A DNA stretch of 17,469 nucleotides from an uncultured Verrucomicrobia subdivision 3 bacterium (GCA_903861445.1 CAIOUK010000076.1:1-17469); one strand, 5' to 3'. Shown: positions 1-7,838, numbered from the stretch's first letter. Notes: generated by a model from the sequence alone, not told the origin. Numbers and translations are program-made.

Positions 1-2
1 CG

Positions 3-3000
3 CAACCGTTCTTCGCCGCGCTTTTGCAAAAACTTTTTCCGCAAAAGCCAATCGTCGTCGTAACGGAAAATCTAAAGTCACAGGAAAGTTTTCAACAAGA
101 TTTGGAAACGTGGCTACCCCAACTCCCATCCGCCAACTTCCATCCGCTATTCTATCCCGCGTGGGAAATCTTGCCGCATGAAGACAAGCTCCCGCACGCC
201 GATGTCATCAGCGACCGTTTGCAAACACTCGTCGCACTTTCTGAAAACCCGTCACTCACCACTCGTCACTCGCCACTGATTGTCACTAGTGTCGCCGCGC
301 TGCTGCAAAAAACTTTTCCACCCGGCGAAATTCAGGAACGCACGCGCACCTTTGAACGCGGCAGCAAAATCGCGCCGCTCGACCTGATTGAATTTCTGGA
401 AGAGCAGGGCTACGAGCCGGAAGCGCAAGTGTCGCAGAAAGGTGAAATCGCCTTGCGCGGCGGCATCGTGGACATTTTTCCGCCAACGAGTCCGTGGCCG
501 GCGCGCTTGGATTTTTTTGGCGACGAACTCGAATCCTTGCGCGAGTTCGACCCGCTCACGCAGGTTTCACGCGGCGAAATTTCTTCGGTCACCTTGCCGC
601 CAGCGGGTGAGCTGGGAATCTTGAAGCAAAGGCCGAAGTCAGAAGGCGGAATGCAGAATAGGACGGCACTCGCCACGCTGCTCGATTATTTGCCGCGCGA
701 AACTATTTTTGTTTTGTGCGAACCGGATTCGCTCGCCGTTCATGCGGACAACTACGAACAGGAAGTCCCAAAGGGCGATCCGTTCTTCATTACCTGGCCG
801 GATTTTCTGTTCGAATTAAATCGGCGTCACTTTACTTCGATTGAAATGTTTGAAGCCGGTGAAAGTGGTGAAGCTAATCCGCAATCCGCAATCCAAAATC
901 CGCAATTTGAAAATCTCGACGCCTTTCGTCCGCTGGCCGAACGTGCGCCAGAACCGCAAATCGCCGAGGCGCAGCGCCGCGAATTCTTCCAGCAACTACA
1001 TCGCTGGTTGCGTCAGGATTTTTCAGTCCACGTTTTCTGCAACAACGACGGCGAGCGCGAGCGCTTTGAAGAAATCTGGAATGAACATGGTTTTGGCGCG
1101 GAAGAAAAATTAGTGATTCAAATCGGCTCGCTGGCGCGCGGTTTCATTTGCGACGAGGCGAAGCTGGTCGTCGTCACGGACGCGGAAATTTTTGGCCGTT
1201 ATAAAATCCAGCGTCCCCGCCGCCAGAAAAATGCCCACGCTCAGGCTGCGCGGTCGGCGTTAGACATTGATTTCACCGATTTGGTGGAAGGAGATTTGGT
1301 TGTACACTTGCAGCACGGCATCGGACGGTATTTGGGTTTGAAAAATCTGCCGGTTGGCAGCGGCACACGCGGAGTCGAACCTTCCACCTCCCATCCGCAA
1401 CCTTCAACCGAGTGCCTCGTGATCGAATTCGCGCCGAGCGGCGATACTGTGGAACCGCCGAAGCTTTTCGTTCCGGTCAGCGAGGCGCATCTTGTCAGCA
1501 AATACGTTGGTGCGGGTAAGGCGAATCCGCCGCTCAACCAGCTCGGCGGCACACGTTGGGCGAAGGCAAAAGAACAAACTGAAAAAGCCGTGCGCGACAT
1601 CGCGGCGGAAATGCTCCGCATTCAAGCCGTGCGCGAAACGCAGCCCGGTCATCCGTGCAAGCCGGATACACAATGGCAGCGTGAGTTTGAAAGCGCCTTC
1701 ATTTACGAGGAAACACCGGATCAAGTCACTGCCATCACCCAAACCAAAGCGGATCAGGAGCGTGCGAAGCCGATGGATCGTCTGATTTGCGGCGACGTCG
1801 GCTTCGGCAAAACCGAAGTGGCGATTCGCGCCGCGTTCAAGTGCGTGATGGATGGCAAACAGGTTGCCATTCTGGTGCCGACGACGGTGCTCGCGCAGCA
1901 ACATTACAATAATTTTCGCGAGCGCATGGCGGATTATCCGGTGCGCGTGGAACTGCTTTCCCGTTTTCGCACCAAACGCGAACAGACTAAGGTGGTAGAG
2001 CAGCTCGCCGCCGGCGCTGTGGACATCGTCATTGGCACGCACCGCATCGTGCAGGAGGACATCGCGTTCAAAGATTTGGGCTTGGTCGTCATAGACGAGG
2101 AGCAGCGCTTCGGCGTGCTGCACAAGGAAAAGTTCAAACGCTTGCGGACGATGGTCGATGTGCTGACGCTGAGCGCTACGCCGATTCCGCGCACGCTTTA
2201 CCTCGCGCTAACCGGCGCGCGGGATATGAGCACGATTCAGACGCCGCCGCATGACCGGTTGCCGGTGGAAACCATCGCCACGCCTTACGACGAGCGAACG
2301 ATTCGCGACGCCATCAAGCGCGAGCTGAATCGCGGTGGCCAGGTTTTCTTTCTGCACAACCGCGTGACTACCATCGAAGTCATGCGCGCAAAGTTGCAGG
2401 AATTGGTGCCGGACGCGCGCATTGTCGTGGGCCACGGTCAAATGGACGCGGACGATTTGGAAGAAGTGATGACAAAGTTTGTGAACGGCGAGGCGGATGT
2501 GCTGCTTTCCACGACTATCATCGAGAGCGGCCTCGATATTCCGAACGCGAACACCATCATCATTGACCGCGCGGACCGGTTTGGCTTGAGCCAGCTTTAC
2601 CAGTTGCGCGGGCGCGTTGGCCGCTACAAACATCAGGCGTTCGCGTATCTGCTGCTGCCGCGTCACGCGCGCCTGCTCACGGATGTGCGCAAGCGCATCA
2701 GCGCGATGAAACAATACGCCACGCTCGGCAGCGGATTTAAAATCGCGATGCGCGATTTGGAAATTCGCGGTGCGGGAAATTTGTTGGGATCCGAACAAAG
2801 CGGCCACATCACCGCCGTCGGCTTCGAACTTTACTGCCAGTTGCTCAAGCAAAGTGTCGCTTCGATGAAGGGCGAAAAGGTGAAACCGCGCGTCGAAGTT
2901 AAAGTGGCGCTCGATTTTCTGGGCGACGCCGGCACGCTCCCGGAAAGCTACGTCACGGAATCGCATCATCGCATCGAGATTTACCGCAAGCTGGCGCAGG

Positions 3001-3272
3001 CGACGGAAAAGCTGTTGCTGGATGCGTTGCAAAAGGAATTGCGCGACCGCTTTGGCCCGCTGCCGCCCGCCGTCGATTTGCTACTCGCCGTGGGCGAACT
3101 AAAAATCCTCGCCAGCGGTAAAAACGTGACGAGCATCGAAGTTGACGAGGATAAGTTGAAGCTCATTCGTGCCGGCGATTACATCCAGCTCGGCGGCAAG
3201 TTCCCGCGCCTCACCAAAAAGGACGCCAAAGGTCGGCTCAAGGAAATCAAGCGCCTGCTGCTGGCGATTTAG
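3..3272 (+). CDS. mfd: Transcription-repair coupling factor Mfd (5' truncated by window edge)
   Basis: ATP-dependent DNA translocase that removes RNA polymerase stalled at lesions and recruits UvrA. Numbered from the TTG at 24, the order is: UvrB-like N-terminal region (about 1-180), RNA-polymerase interaction domain with the VVHLQHGIGRYLGL signature (about 428-441), Walker A GDVGFGKT (590-597), DEEQRFG box (691-697), LSATPIPRTL (716-725), QLRGRVGR motif VI (860-867) and the C-terminal regulatory domain with FGPLPP. The TTG at 24 is probably not the start: the frame stays open to the left edge and those codons read as the helix normally preceding the first strand of Mfd, so the true start lies outside. 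Four runs of 7-bp tandem repeats are translated in frame within it (250-277, 629-663, 877-904, 1378-1412), each where E. coli Mfd is shorter or poorly alignable. The downstream hydrolase follows after 83 bp. Identity is certain. Confidence 0.97.
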   Translation, partial: QPFFAALLQKLFPQKPIVVVTENLKSQESFQQDLETWLPQLPSANFHPLFYPAWEILPHEDKLPHADVISDRLQTLVALSENPSLTTRHSPLIVTSVAALLQKTFPPGEIQERTRTFERGSKIAPLDLIEFLEEQGYEPEAQVSQKGEIALRGGIVDIFPPTSPWPARLDFFGDELESLREFDPLTQVSRGEISSVTLPPAGELGILKQRPKSEGGMQNRTALATLLDYLPRETIFVLCEPDSLAVHADNYEQEVPKGDPFFITWPDFLFELNRRHFTSIEMFEAGESGEANPQSAIQNPQFENLDAFRPLAERAPEPQIAEAQRREFFQQLHRWLRQDFSVHVFCNNDGERERFEEIWNEHGFGAEEKLVIQIGSLARGFICDEAKLVVVTDAEIFGRYKIQRPRRQKNAHAQAARSALDIDFTDLVEGDLVVHLQHGIGRYLGLKNLPVGSGTRGVEPSTSHPQPSTECLVIEFAPSGDTVEPPKLFVPVSEAHLVSKYVGAGKANPPLNQLGGTRWAKAKEQTEKAVRDIAAEMLRIQAVRETQPGHPCKPDTQWQREFESAFIYEETPDQVTAITQTKADQERAKPMDRLICGDVGFGKTEVAIRAAFKCVMDGKQVAILVPTTVLAQQHYNNFRERMADYPVRVELLSRFRTKREQTKVVEQLAAGAVDIVIGTHRIVQEDIAFKDLGLVVIDEEQRFGVLHKEKFKRLRTMVDVLTLSATPIPRTLYLALTGARDMSTIQTPPHDRLPVETIATPYDERTIRDAIKRELNRGGQVFFLHNRVTTIEVMRAKLQELVPDARIVVGHGQMDADDLEEVMTKFVNGEADVLLSTTIIESGLDIPNANTIIIDRADRFGLSQLYQLRGRVGRYKHQAFAYLLLPRHARLLTDVRKRISAMKQYATLGSGFKIAMRDLEIRGAGNLLGSEQSGHITAVGFELYCQLLKQSVASMKGEKVKPRVEVKVALDFLGDAGTLPESYVTESHHRIEIYRKLAQATEKLLLDALQKELRDRFGPLPPAVDLLLAVGELKILASGKNVTSIEVDEDKLKLIRAGDYIQLGGKFPRLTKKDAKGRLKEIKRLLLAI
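250..277 (+). repeat. Heptanucleotide tandem repeat inside mfd (site A)
   Basis: Four consecutive 7-mers: CGTCACT, CACCACT, CGTCACT, CGCCACT (consensus CRYCACT). They encode part of residues 76-85 of the truncated Mfd, between the conserved DVISDRLQTL segment and the strand LIVTSV. From memory of E. coli Mfd, that link is about six residues shorter there, so the repeat looks like a tolerated loop insertion. Confidence 0.8.
629..663 (+). repeat. Heptanucleotide tandem repeat inside mfd (site B, purine-rich)
   Basis: Five imperfect 7-mers: AAGGCCG, AAGTCAG, AAGGCGG, AATGCAG, AATAGGA. They share AA at the first two positions and mostly G at the last. They are translated as roughly RPKSEGGMQNR (residues 203-213), a hydrophilic linker in the variable N-terminal half of Mfd. 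This is the most degenerate of the six sites, and unlike the others it is purine-rich on the coding strand. Confidence 0.6.
877..904 (+). repeat. Heptanucleotide tandem repeat inside mfd (site C)
   Basis: Four 7-mers: ATCCGCA, ATCCGCA, ATCCAAA, ATCCGCA, followed by a decayed ATTTGAA. This is the clearest of the set. It is translated in frame as NPQSAIQNPQ (about residues 285-294), a polar linker before the conserved region leading to the RNA-polymerase interaction domain. It directly follows three glutamate-led codon triplets (GAAGCCGGT, GAAAGTGGT, GAAGCT), which may be another small duplication. Confidence 0.85.
1378..1412 (+). repeat. Heptanucleotide tandem repeat inside mfd (site D, within the RNAP-interaction domain)
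   Basis: Five 7-mers: AACCTTC, CACCTCC, CATCCGC, AACCTTC, AACCGAG. They encode about residues 452-463 (EPSTSHPQPSTE), between the RYLGL strand and the next strand (LVIEF) of the RNA-polymerase interaction domain. E. coli Mfd, as I recall it, has only a short turn there. The added segment is Pro/Ser/Thr-rich and probably an exposed loop. Confidence 0.75.
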
Positions 3273-3355
3273 CAACCTCCTTCCTGAGGGTTTGAAATTC
3301 TCAAAATGTGACTTGCTCTAAAAAGCATGGGTGGTTGACAATCGCTTTAACACCT

Positions 3356-6139
3356 ATGAAATACTTGCTGTTTTTGTTGTTTGGCGTGCAGATGTTTTTC
3401 TCCATGCGGGTAGAATCTGCTGACGCCCTCCAAAAAAAATTCCAAAACCCGCCCGCCGATGCGCGGCCGTGGGTCTACTGGTTTTGGAACAACGCCAACG
3501 TCACCAGCAACGGCATCACCGCCGACCTCGAGGCGATGCAGCGCGTAGGCATCGGCGGCGTGCTCATCATGGATGTATTTGAACGTTTCGCACCGCCGCG
3601 CGGCACGGCGGAGTTCATGAATGCCGAATGGCAGAAGTTGTTTCAATTCTCCGTGCAGGAGGCCGCTCGGCTGGGATTGGAAATCAATATGGCCGACGGG
3701 CCGGGGTGGACTGGCAGTAGCGGTCCGTGGATCACGCCGGAACTTTCCATGCAGAGGCTGGTCAGCGCGACGACGTCCGTCACCGGGCCTACCAATTTTT
3801 CCGGCATCGTGCTCCAGCCGGACACTGGCTCCGGTAAGCATGGGCACGACAAGGTTTTTGACAGCACCGTCAAATATAAAGATTACTATCGCGACATCGC
3901 GGTGCTGGCTTTTCCCAAAACGACGAATGGAATTTTCCCGCGCGATGCCGTTGTGGACTTAACCGCCAAACTCGGTGCCGCTGGAAAATTAAATTGGGAT
4001 GTGCCCGCCGGCGACTGGATTATTGAGCGCATCGGCCACACGACGACCGGTTCCAGCACACGCCCGCCGGTGGCCGGCGGCAACGGACTGGAATGCGACA
4101 AATTGAGCGCGGCGGCGATGGACGCGCATTTTGCCGGTATGATGGCGAAGCTGATCAAGACCGCCGGACCGCTCGCGGGCAAATCGCTCACGGCCACGCA
4201 TATTGACAGTTGGGAGGTTGGCTCGCAGAACTGGACGCCGAAAATGCGCGCGGAGTTTCAGAAACGACGCGGCTACGATCCGCTGCCGTGGTTGCCGTGC
4301 CTGACCGCCGCCGGCAGTGACAAAAAACAACATGTTGTCATTGGTGATGCTGCTAGGACGGCACGGTTCCGCTGGGATTTTAACCAGACGGTTGCGGAAC
4401 TGTTGGCTGAAAATTATTCCGGACGATTGGCAGAACTCGCGCATAAGCACGGTTTGCGCTACACGCTGGAAGGTTACAATCTGCCGTTCGGCGACGAATT
4501 CACCTACACCACGCGGGCCGACGAGCCGATGACGGAATTCTGGACGGCGGCGAAATATGGTCAGAACGAAACATATCGCAAGGCGGAAGAGATGGCGTCG
4601 GTCGCCCATGTCTACGGCCGCGCGATTTGCGGGGCCGAATCGTTCACTTCGGGCGACAAGGAAGAGTGGAAGCTCACGCCTGCCGACATCAAGTCCCTGG
4701 GTGATTTTGAATTTTCACAGGGTGTGAACCGCTTCGTCTTCCATCGCTACGCGCACCAGCCGTATCTTGACCGCGTGCCCGGCGCGACGATGGGGCCGTG
4801 GGGATTGCACTACGAACGCACCCAAACGTGGTGGGAAATGTCCGGTGCCTGGCACGAATACCTCGCGCGCTGCCAGTATCTGCTGCGGCAGGGAAAATTT
4901 GCGGCTGACTTGTTGTATCTCCGACCGGAGTTGCCTAACCAGACCTATTTCATGCCCAAGCCACTGCCGCCCGCCGGCTATCGGTATGACGAAATCAGCG
5001 CAGAAGCGTTGCTACAGCGGGTTTCGGTGCGGGACGGAAAACTGGTTTTGCCCGATGGGATGAATTATCGCGTGCTGGTGCTGCCGCCTTCGAAAGAAAT
5101 GACGCCCACATTACTGGAAAAAATCCGCGAACTGGCGAAAGCGGGAGCAACGATTTTGGCTGCCGGCCCGCGCCCGCAAATCTCGCCGAGCCTGCAAAAC
5201 TTTCCCAAGTGCGATGCTCAAGTAGCAAAATTGAGCGGGGAAATCTGGGGCGATGAGAAAAGCTCGGGCGCTCACGCGTTAGGCAAAGGCAGTGTGTTTG
5301 TTGGTGAAACCCTTGAGCCGGTGCTGGCCGGACTGAATGTGCCCGCAGATTTTTCTGCGTCCACAAATCTGAACTGGATTCACCGCCGCGCGGATGGTGC
5401 GGAGATTTATTTCGTGGCGAATCCGTCCCCAAACACCCTTGATGCACGTTGCACCTTTCGCGCGAACGGTCTGCAGCCGGAATTGTGGAACCCGGAAACC
5501 GGCGCGCTTCGTGATTTGCCGGAATTTTCCAGCGCGACTGGAGGTTGCACCACCGTGCCGTTACATTTTGAAACGGCGCAGAGTTTCTTTGTCGTCTTCC
5601 GCAAACCGGCGGGCGTGGCCGCGGGCAGGGTTAATTTCCCTGATATTCAAACCGTTTCCGAAATTACCGGCTCTTGGGATTTGCAGTTTCCGCCCAAGTG
5701 GGGCGCCCCGGAATCCGTGACGCTAACGAACCTGATTTCGTGGAGCGATAGCGCGGATGACGGCGTGAAACATTTTTCCGGCACGGCGACTTACCGGACG
5801 ACCTTTGAGTTTCCCGACTCAAAACTAAAAATTAAAAATTCAAAACTGTTTCTCGTCCTCGGCGATGTGCGGGTGATGGCGCGGGTGAAATTGAATGGCC
5901 GGGATTGCGGCATCGCGTGGAAACCGCCGTTCCGCGTTGAAATCACCGAGGCTTTGCGCTCCGGCGCCAACACGCTGGAAATTCAAGTGGCCAACCTGTG
6001 GCCCAACCGGATGATTGGCGACGCGGCGCTGCCGGCAGAACAGCGGTTCACCTGGAGTTCGTGGGAGCCTTTCAAAAAAGACACGCCGCTGCTCAAATCA
6101 GGACTCCTTGGGCCGGTGCGGATTGAAGTTGAAAACTGA
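3356..6139 (+). CDS. Exported glycoside hydrolase, GH106 (alpha-L-rhamnosidase) type
   Basis: Probably a secreted or periplasmic enzyme removing alpha-L-rhamnose from plant or algal polysaccharide. I chose the ATG at 3356 over the in-frame GTG at 3308 because it begins a good Sec signal peptide (MKYLLFLLFGVQMFFSM, cleavage likely after VESA at 19-22). The 927-aa product opens with the GH106-type block PADARPWVYWFWNN (33-46) and DLEAMQRVGIGGVLI. It continues with HIDSWEVGSQNWTP, the GAESFTS segment, and GVNRFVFHRYAHQPY plus PGATMGPWG, the pattern that defines this family. SWE and AES carry the likely catalytic acids. A C-terminal beta-sandwich sugar-binding domain (about 790-925, ending GLLGPVRIEVEN) completes it. 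Substrate cannot be read from sequence, and no SusC/D or other carbohydrate genes are adjacent. A 7-bp repeat interrupts the C-terminal domain at 5820-5847. Confidence 0.87.
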   Translation: MKYLLFLLFGVQMFFSMRVESADALQKKFQNPPADARPWVYWFWNNANVTSNGITADLEAMQRVGIGGVLIMDVFERFAPPRGTAEFMNAEWQKLFQFSVQEAARLGLEINMADGPGWTGSSGPWITPELSMQRLVSATTSVTGPTNFSGIVLQPDTGSGKHGHDKVFDSTVKYKDYYRDIAVLAFPKTTNGIFPRDAVVDLTAKLGAAGKLNWDVPAGDWIIERIGHTTTGSSTRPPVAGGNGLECDKLSAAAMDAHFAGMMAKLIKTAGPLAGKSLTATHIDSWEVGSQNWTPKMRAEFQKRRGYDPLPWLPCLTAAGSDKKQHVVIGDAARTARFRWDFNQTVAELLAENYSGRLAELAHKHGLRYTLEGYNLPFGDEFTYTTRADEPMTEFWTAAKYGQNETYRKAEEMASVAHVYGRAICGAESFTSGDKEEWKLTPADIKSLGDFEFSQGVNRFVFHRYAHQPYLDRVPGATMGPWGLHYERTQTWWEMSGAWHEYLARCQYLLRQGKFAADLLYLRPELPNQTYFMPKPLPPAGYRYDEISAEALLQRVSVRDGKLVLPDGMNYRVLVLPPSKEMTPTLLEKIRELAKAGATILAAGPRPQISPSLQNFPKCDAQVAKLSGEIWGDEKSSGAHALGKGSVFVGETLEPVLAGLNVPADFSASTNLNWIHRRADGAEIYFVANPSPNTLDARCTFRANGLQPELWNPETGALRDLPEFSSATGGCTTVPLHFETAQSFFVVFRKPAGVAAGRVNFPDIQTVSEITGSWDLQFPPKWGAPESVTLTNLISWSDSADDGVKHFSGTATYRTTFEFPDSKLKIKNSKLFLVLGDVRVMARVKLNGRDCGIAWKPPFRVEITEALRSGANTLEIQVANLWPNRMIGDAALPAEQRFTWSSWEPFKKDTPLLKSGLLGPVRIEVEN
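5820..5847 (+). repeat. Heptanucleotide tandem repeat inside the GH106 gene (site E)
   Basis: Four 7-mers arranged CAAAACT, AAAAATT, AAAAATT, CAAAACT, with no G. It is translated as SKLKIKNSKL (about residues 822-831 from the start at 3356), in a strand-connecting stretch of the C-terminal beta-sandwich between YRTTFEF and LFLVLGDVRV. TAA occurs in the 7-mer junctions but stays out of frame because only two AAAAATT units are present. Confidence 0.85.
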
Positions 6140-6152
6140 GTGCTGGGGCAAA

Positions 6153-7754
6153 TCACTTGATTCGCAACCAGACTGTTTTCAGATACGCCCGTTCCTCGCG
6201 ACTGATGGGAAAATCTGGTGGTTGCGGGACGTAATGCCGTTGTTCGAACTTCCGTTTCGCAGCGTGAATTGCAGTGGTCACATCTGTAAGAAAATCTTCC
6301 GGCACAAATTCCGCCGCATTGGTCGAGGCGAGCAGCACGCCGCCGGGCTTGAGCACGGGTAGCGCGGCGGTGACAAGCTGGCCGTAATCCTTTTCTGCGC
6401 GAAACGTGCCGTGTTCCTTCGATTTCGAGAACGTCGGCGGGTCGAGCACGATGGCGTCGAACGCGCGGCCTTTCTTCGCGAGCCGCCGCAGCCAGTCGAA
6501 CGTGTCGCCGTAAATAAAATCATGCGCCGCCGGGTCGAGGCCGTTGAGCGCGAAGTTGCGCTTGCCCCACTCCAAATATTTTTTCGAGAGGTCGAGGCTC
6601 GTCACGCGGGCGCCGGCCTTGGCCGCACACACGGAGAAACCGCAGGTGTAGGCAAAACAATTTAGGAGTTCGCAGTTGGTAGTTGGGAGTTTTGGTAAAT
6701 CCGCTGCGATGTGGCCGGTCAAAAACCGGCGGCGATTGTCGCGCTGGTCAAGAAACAGGCCGACCGAATAACCTTCCGTAAAACTCATTTCGTAGCGCAC
6801 GCCGTTTTCCAAAATCTCAAAGCGCTCCGGCGCGGCCTCGCCAAAAACCAGATGCGGCGAGGCGTCGGCCACTTTGGACTGCCGGACATGGCGCGACAGA
6901 ATTTTGTGATATGCGCCGCGCGAATGGAAAACTTTTGTGAGCCGCGAAAGTTCTTCGTTTTGCTTTGGCGTCAGCGGCGCTTCGCTTTGCGCAAGCAGAA
7001 AATCGCCGAGTTTTTCCACAAACCAGCTCGGCCAACCATCGCTCGCGCCGTGAATCACGCGGAAGGCGTTCGTCGCCTCCGCCTCAATGATGGCTTGGCG
7101 CAATGCCAGTCGCGGTTCGCGCTCAAAGTCCGGCGGCGCGGAAAATTTCACCGGCTGGCCGGTTGCCGGATGCGTGAACGTGATTTCTCCGGCGTGTAGA
7201 AAAACGCGCGACGACGTGGTGCCGCCGTAAAGCATGTCGCCCAGTATCGGAAAACCACTTTCCGCCGCGTGGACGCGAATCTGATGCGTGCGCCCCGTGA
7301 ACGGTTCGGCGTGCACCATTTTCAATCTTCCGTTGCCGAACTTGGTGTCAGCCACCGGCGTGAATTTGGTTTCCGCCGGTTCGCCGACCGGGCGGCTGGC
7401 GTATTTTTCGCCGACGCGGGTGAGCGCAGTTTTGACCGTGAATCCTTTGGCTGGCACCGGCCGGTCCGTGAGCAGGAGGTATTTTTTGTGGACGGCGCGC
7501 GCGGTGAATTGTTCCGTCAGCGATTTGTTGGCGAGCGGCGTTTTGCCGAAGATCAGCACGCCGCTGGTTTCCTTGTCTAGTCGGTGAATGATGGCGAGCG
7601 ACGCCCAGCGCGGCTCGCGGTTTTTAAGCCACTCGTAAATGCCTTCGCCCGTGTAAGGCGACGGCGCGTGCGTGTTCCAGCCGGCGGGCTTGTTGACCGC
7701 CAGCAGGTGTTCGTCCTCGAAAATGACGCACGGAACCATGCGCCATGAAAACAT
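6153..7754 (-). CDS. RluA-type pseudouridine synthase fused to a class I SAM-dependent RNA methyltransferase
   Basis: A two-enzyme fusion of 533 aa. Residues about 8-210 are an RluA-family pseudouridine synthase: NKPAGW (21-26), HRLDKETSG with catalytic Asp60 (57-65), GRTHQIRVHA (154-163) and LGDMLYGG (171-178). Residues about 228-533 match RlmI/RlmK-type methyltransferases: a linker domain with RVIHGASDGWPSWFVEKLGD, GLFLDQRDNRR, motif I NCFAYTCGFSVCAAKAGA, acidic LDLS, motif IV DPPTFSKSK (438-446) and a terminal strand KTVWLRIK. Where m5C enzymes of the RlmI type have a Ser-Cys-Ser motif this protein has STNA (477-480). Likely substrate is 23S rRNA, but target bases are unknown. ATG 7754 and ATG 7739 are both possible starts; the second gives MVPCVIFEDEH, closer to family length. 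Neither has a Shine-Dalgarno. The stop is 13 nt from the GH106 stop. A 7-bp repeat sits just before motif I. Confidence 0.9.
   Translation of the reverse strand: MFSWRMVPCVIFEDEHLLAVNKPAGWNTHAPSPYTGEGIYEWLKNREPRWASLAIIHRLDKETSGVLIFGKTPLANKSLTEQFTARAVHKKYLLLTDRPVPAKGFTVKTALTRVGEKYASRPVGEPAETKFTPVADTKFGNGRLKMVHAEPFTGRTHQIRVHAAESGFPILGDMLYGGTTSSRVFLHAGEITFTHPATGQPVKFSAPPDFEREPRLALRQAIIEAEATNAFRVIHGASDGWPSWFVEKLGDFLLAQSEAPLTPKQNEELSRLTKVFHSRGAYHKILSRHVRQSKVADASPHLVFGEAAPERFEILENGVRYEMSFTEGYSVGLFLDQRDNRRRFLTGHIAADLPKLPTTNCELLNCFAYTCGFSVCAAKAGARVTSLDLSKKYLEWGKRNFALNGLDPAAHDFIYGDTFDWLRRLAKKGRAFDAIVLDPPTFSKSKEHGTFRAEKDYGQLVTAALPVLKPGGVLLASTNAAEFVPEDFLTDVTTAIHAAKRKFEQRHYVPQPPDFPISREERAYLKTVWLRIK
6664..6691 (-). 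repeat. Heptanucleotide tandem repeat inside the RluA-methyltransferase gene (site F)
   Basis: Read on the coding (minus) strand there are four 7-mers: AACTCCC, AACTACC, AACTGCG, AACTCCT. They encode about residues 354-363 (PKLPTTNCEL), immediately before methyltransferase motif I. The distance from DQR to the motif I LN is about 25 residues here and 15 in the RlmI-like paralogue at 11775-12980, so the extra ten residues fall on the repeat. Confidence 0.85.
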
Positions 7755-7806
7755 TTTCCGGCGCGGGAATGAAGCGCGAATCCAGCCGAGGTTGAAATCC
7801 GTATTT

Positions 7807-7826
7807 CATCTGTGTCCATCTGTGGG
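7807..7826. repeat. Direct decamer repeat in the divergent RluA-methyltransferase/recF gap
   Basis: CATCTGTG occurs twice with a 10-bp period (7807-7814 and 7817-7824) in the 84-bp gap between the two divergent genes. It may be a degenerate dispersed repeat or part of the shared promoter region. I see no convincing -35/-10 pair on either strand. Confidence 0.5.
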
Positions 7827-7838
7827 TAAAATTCGCGC

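Noticed and set aside
21..47. Inverted repeat CTTTTGC / GCAAAAG at the left end as a regulatory hairpin
   Set aside because: It lies in the mfd coding frame with a 13-nt loop, and its sequence is explained by conserved residues.
1404..3032. Minus-strand open frames of 239 and 274 codons opposite mfd
   Set aside because: They lie across the most conserved helicase motifs of mfd and have no recognisable protein features.
3308..3355. GTG start at 3308 adding 16 residues to the GH106 protein
   Set aside because: The extension would bury the signal peptide behind a polar segment; ATG 3356 gives a normal one.
3335..3360. TTGACA (3335-3340) as a -35 box for the GH106 gene
   Set aside because: The nearest TATGAA-like -10 is only 14 bp away and overlaps the start codon; no usable -10 at 16-18 bp.
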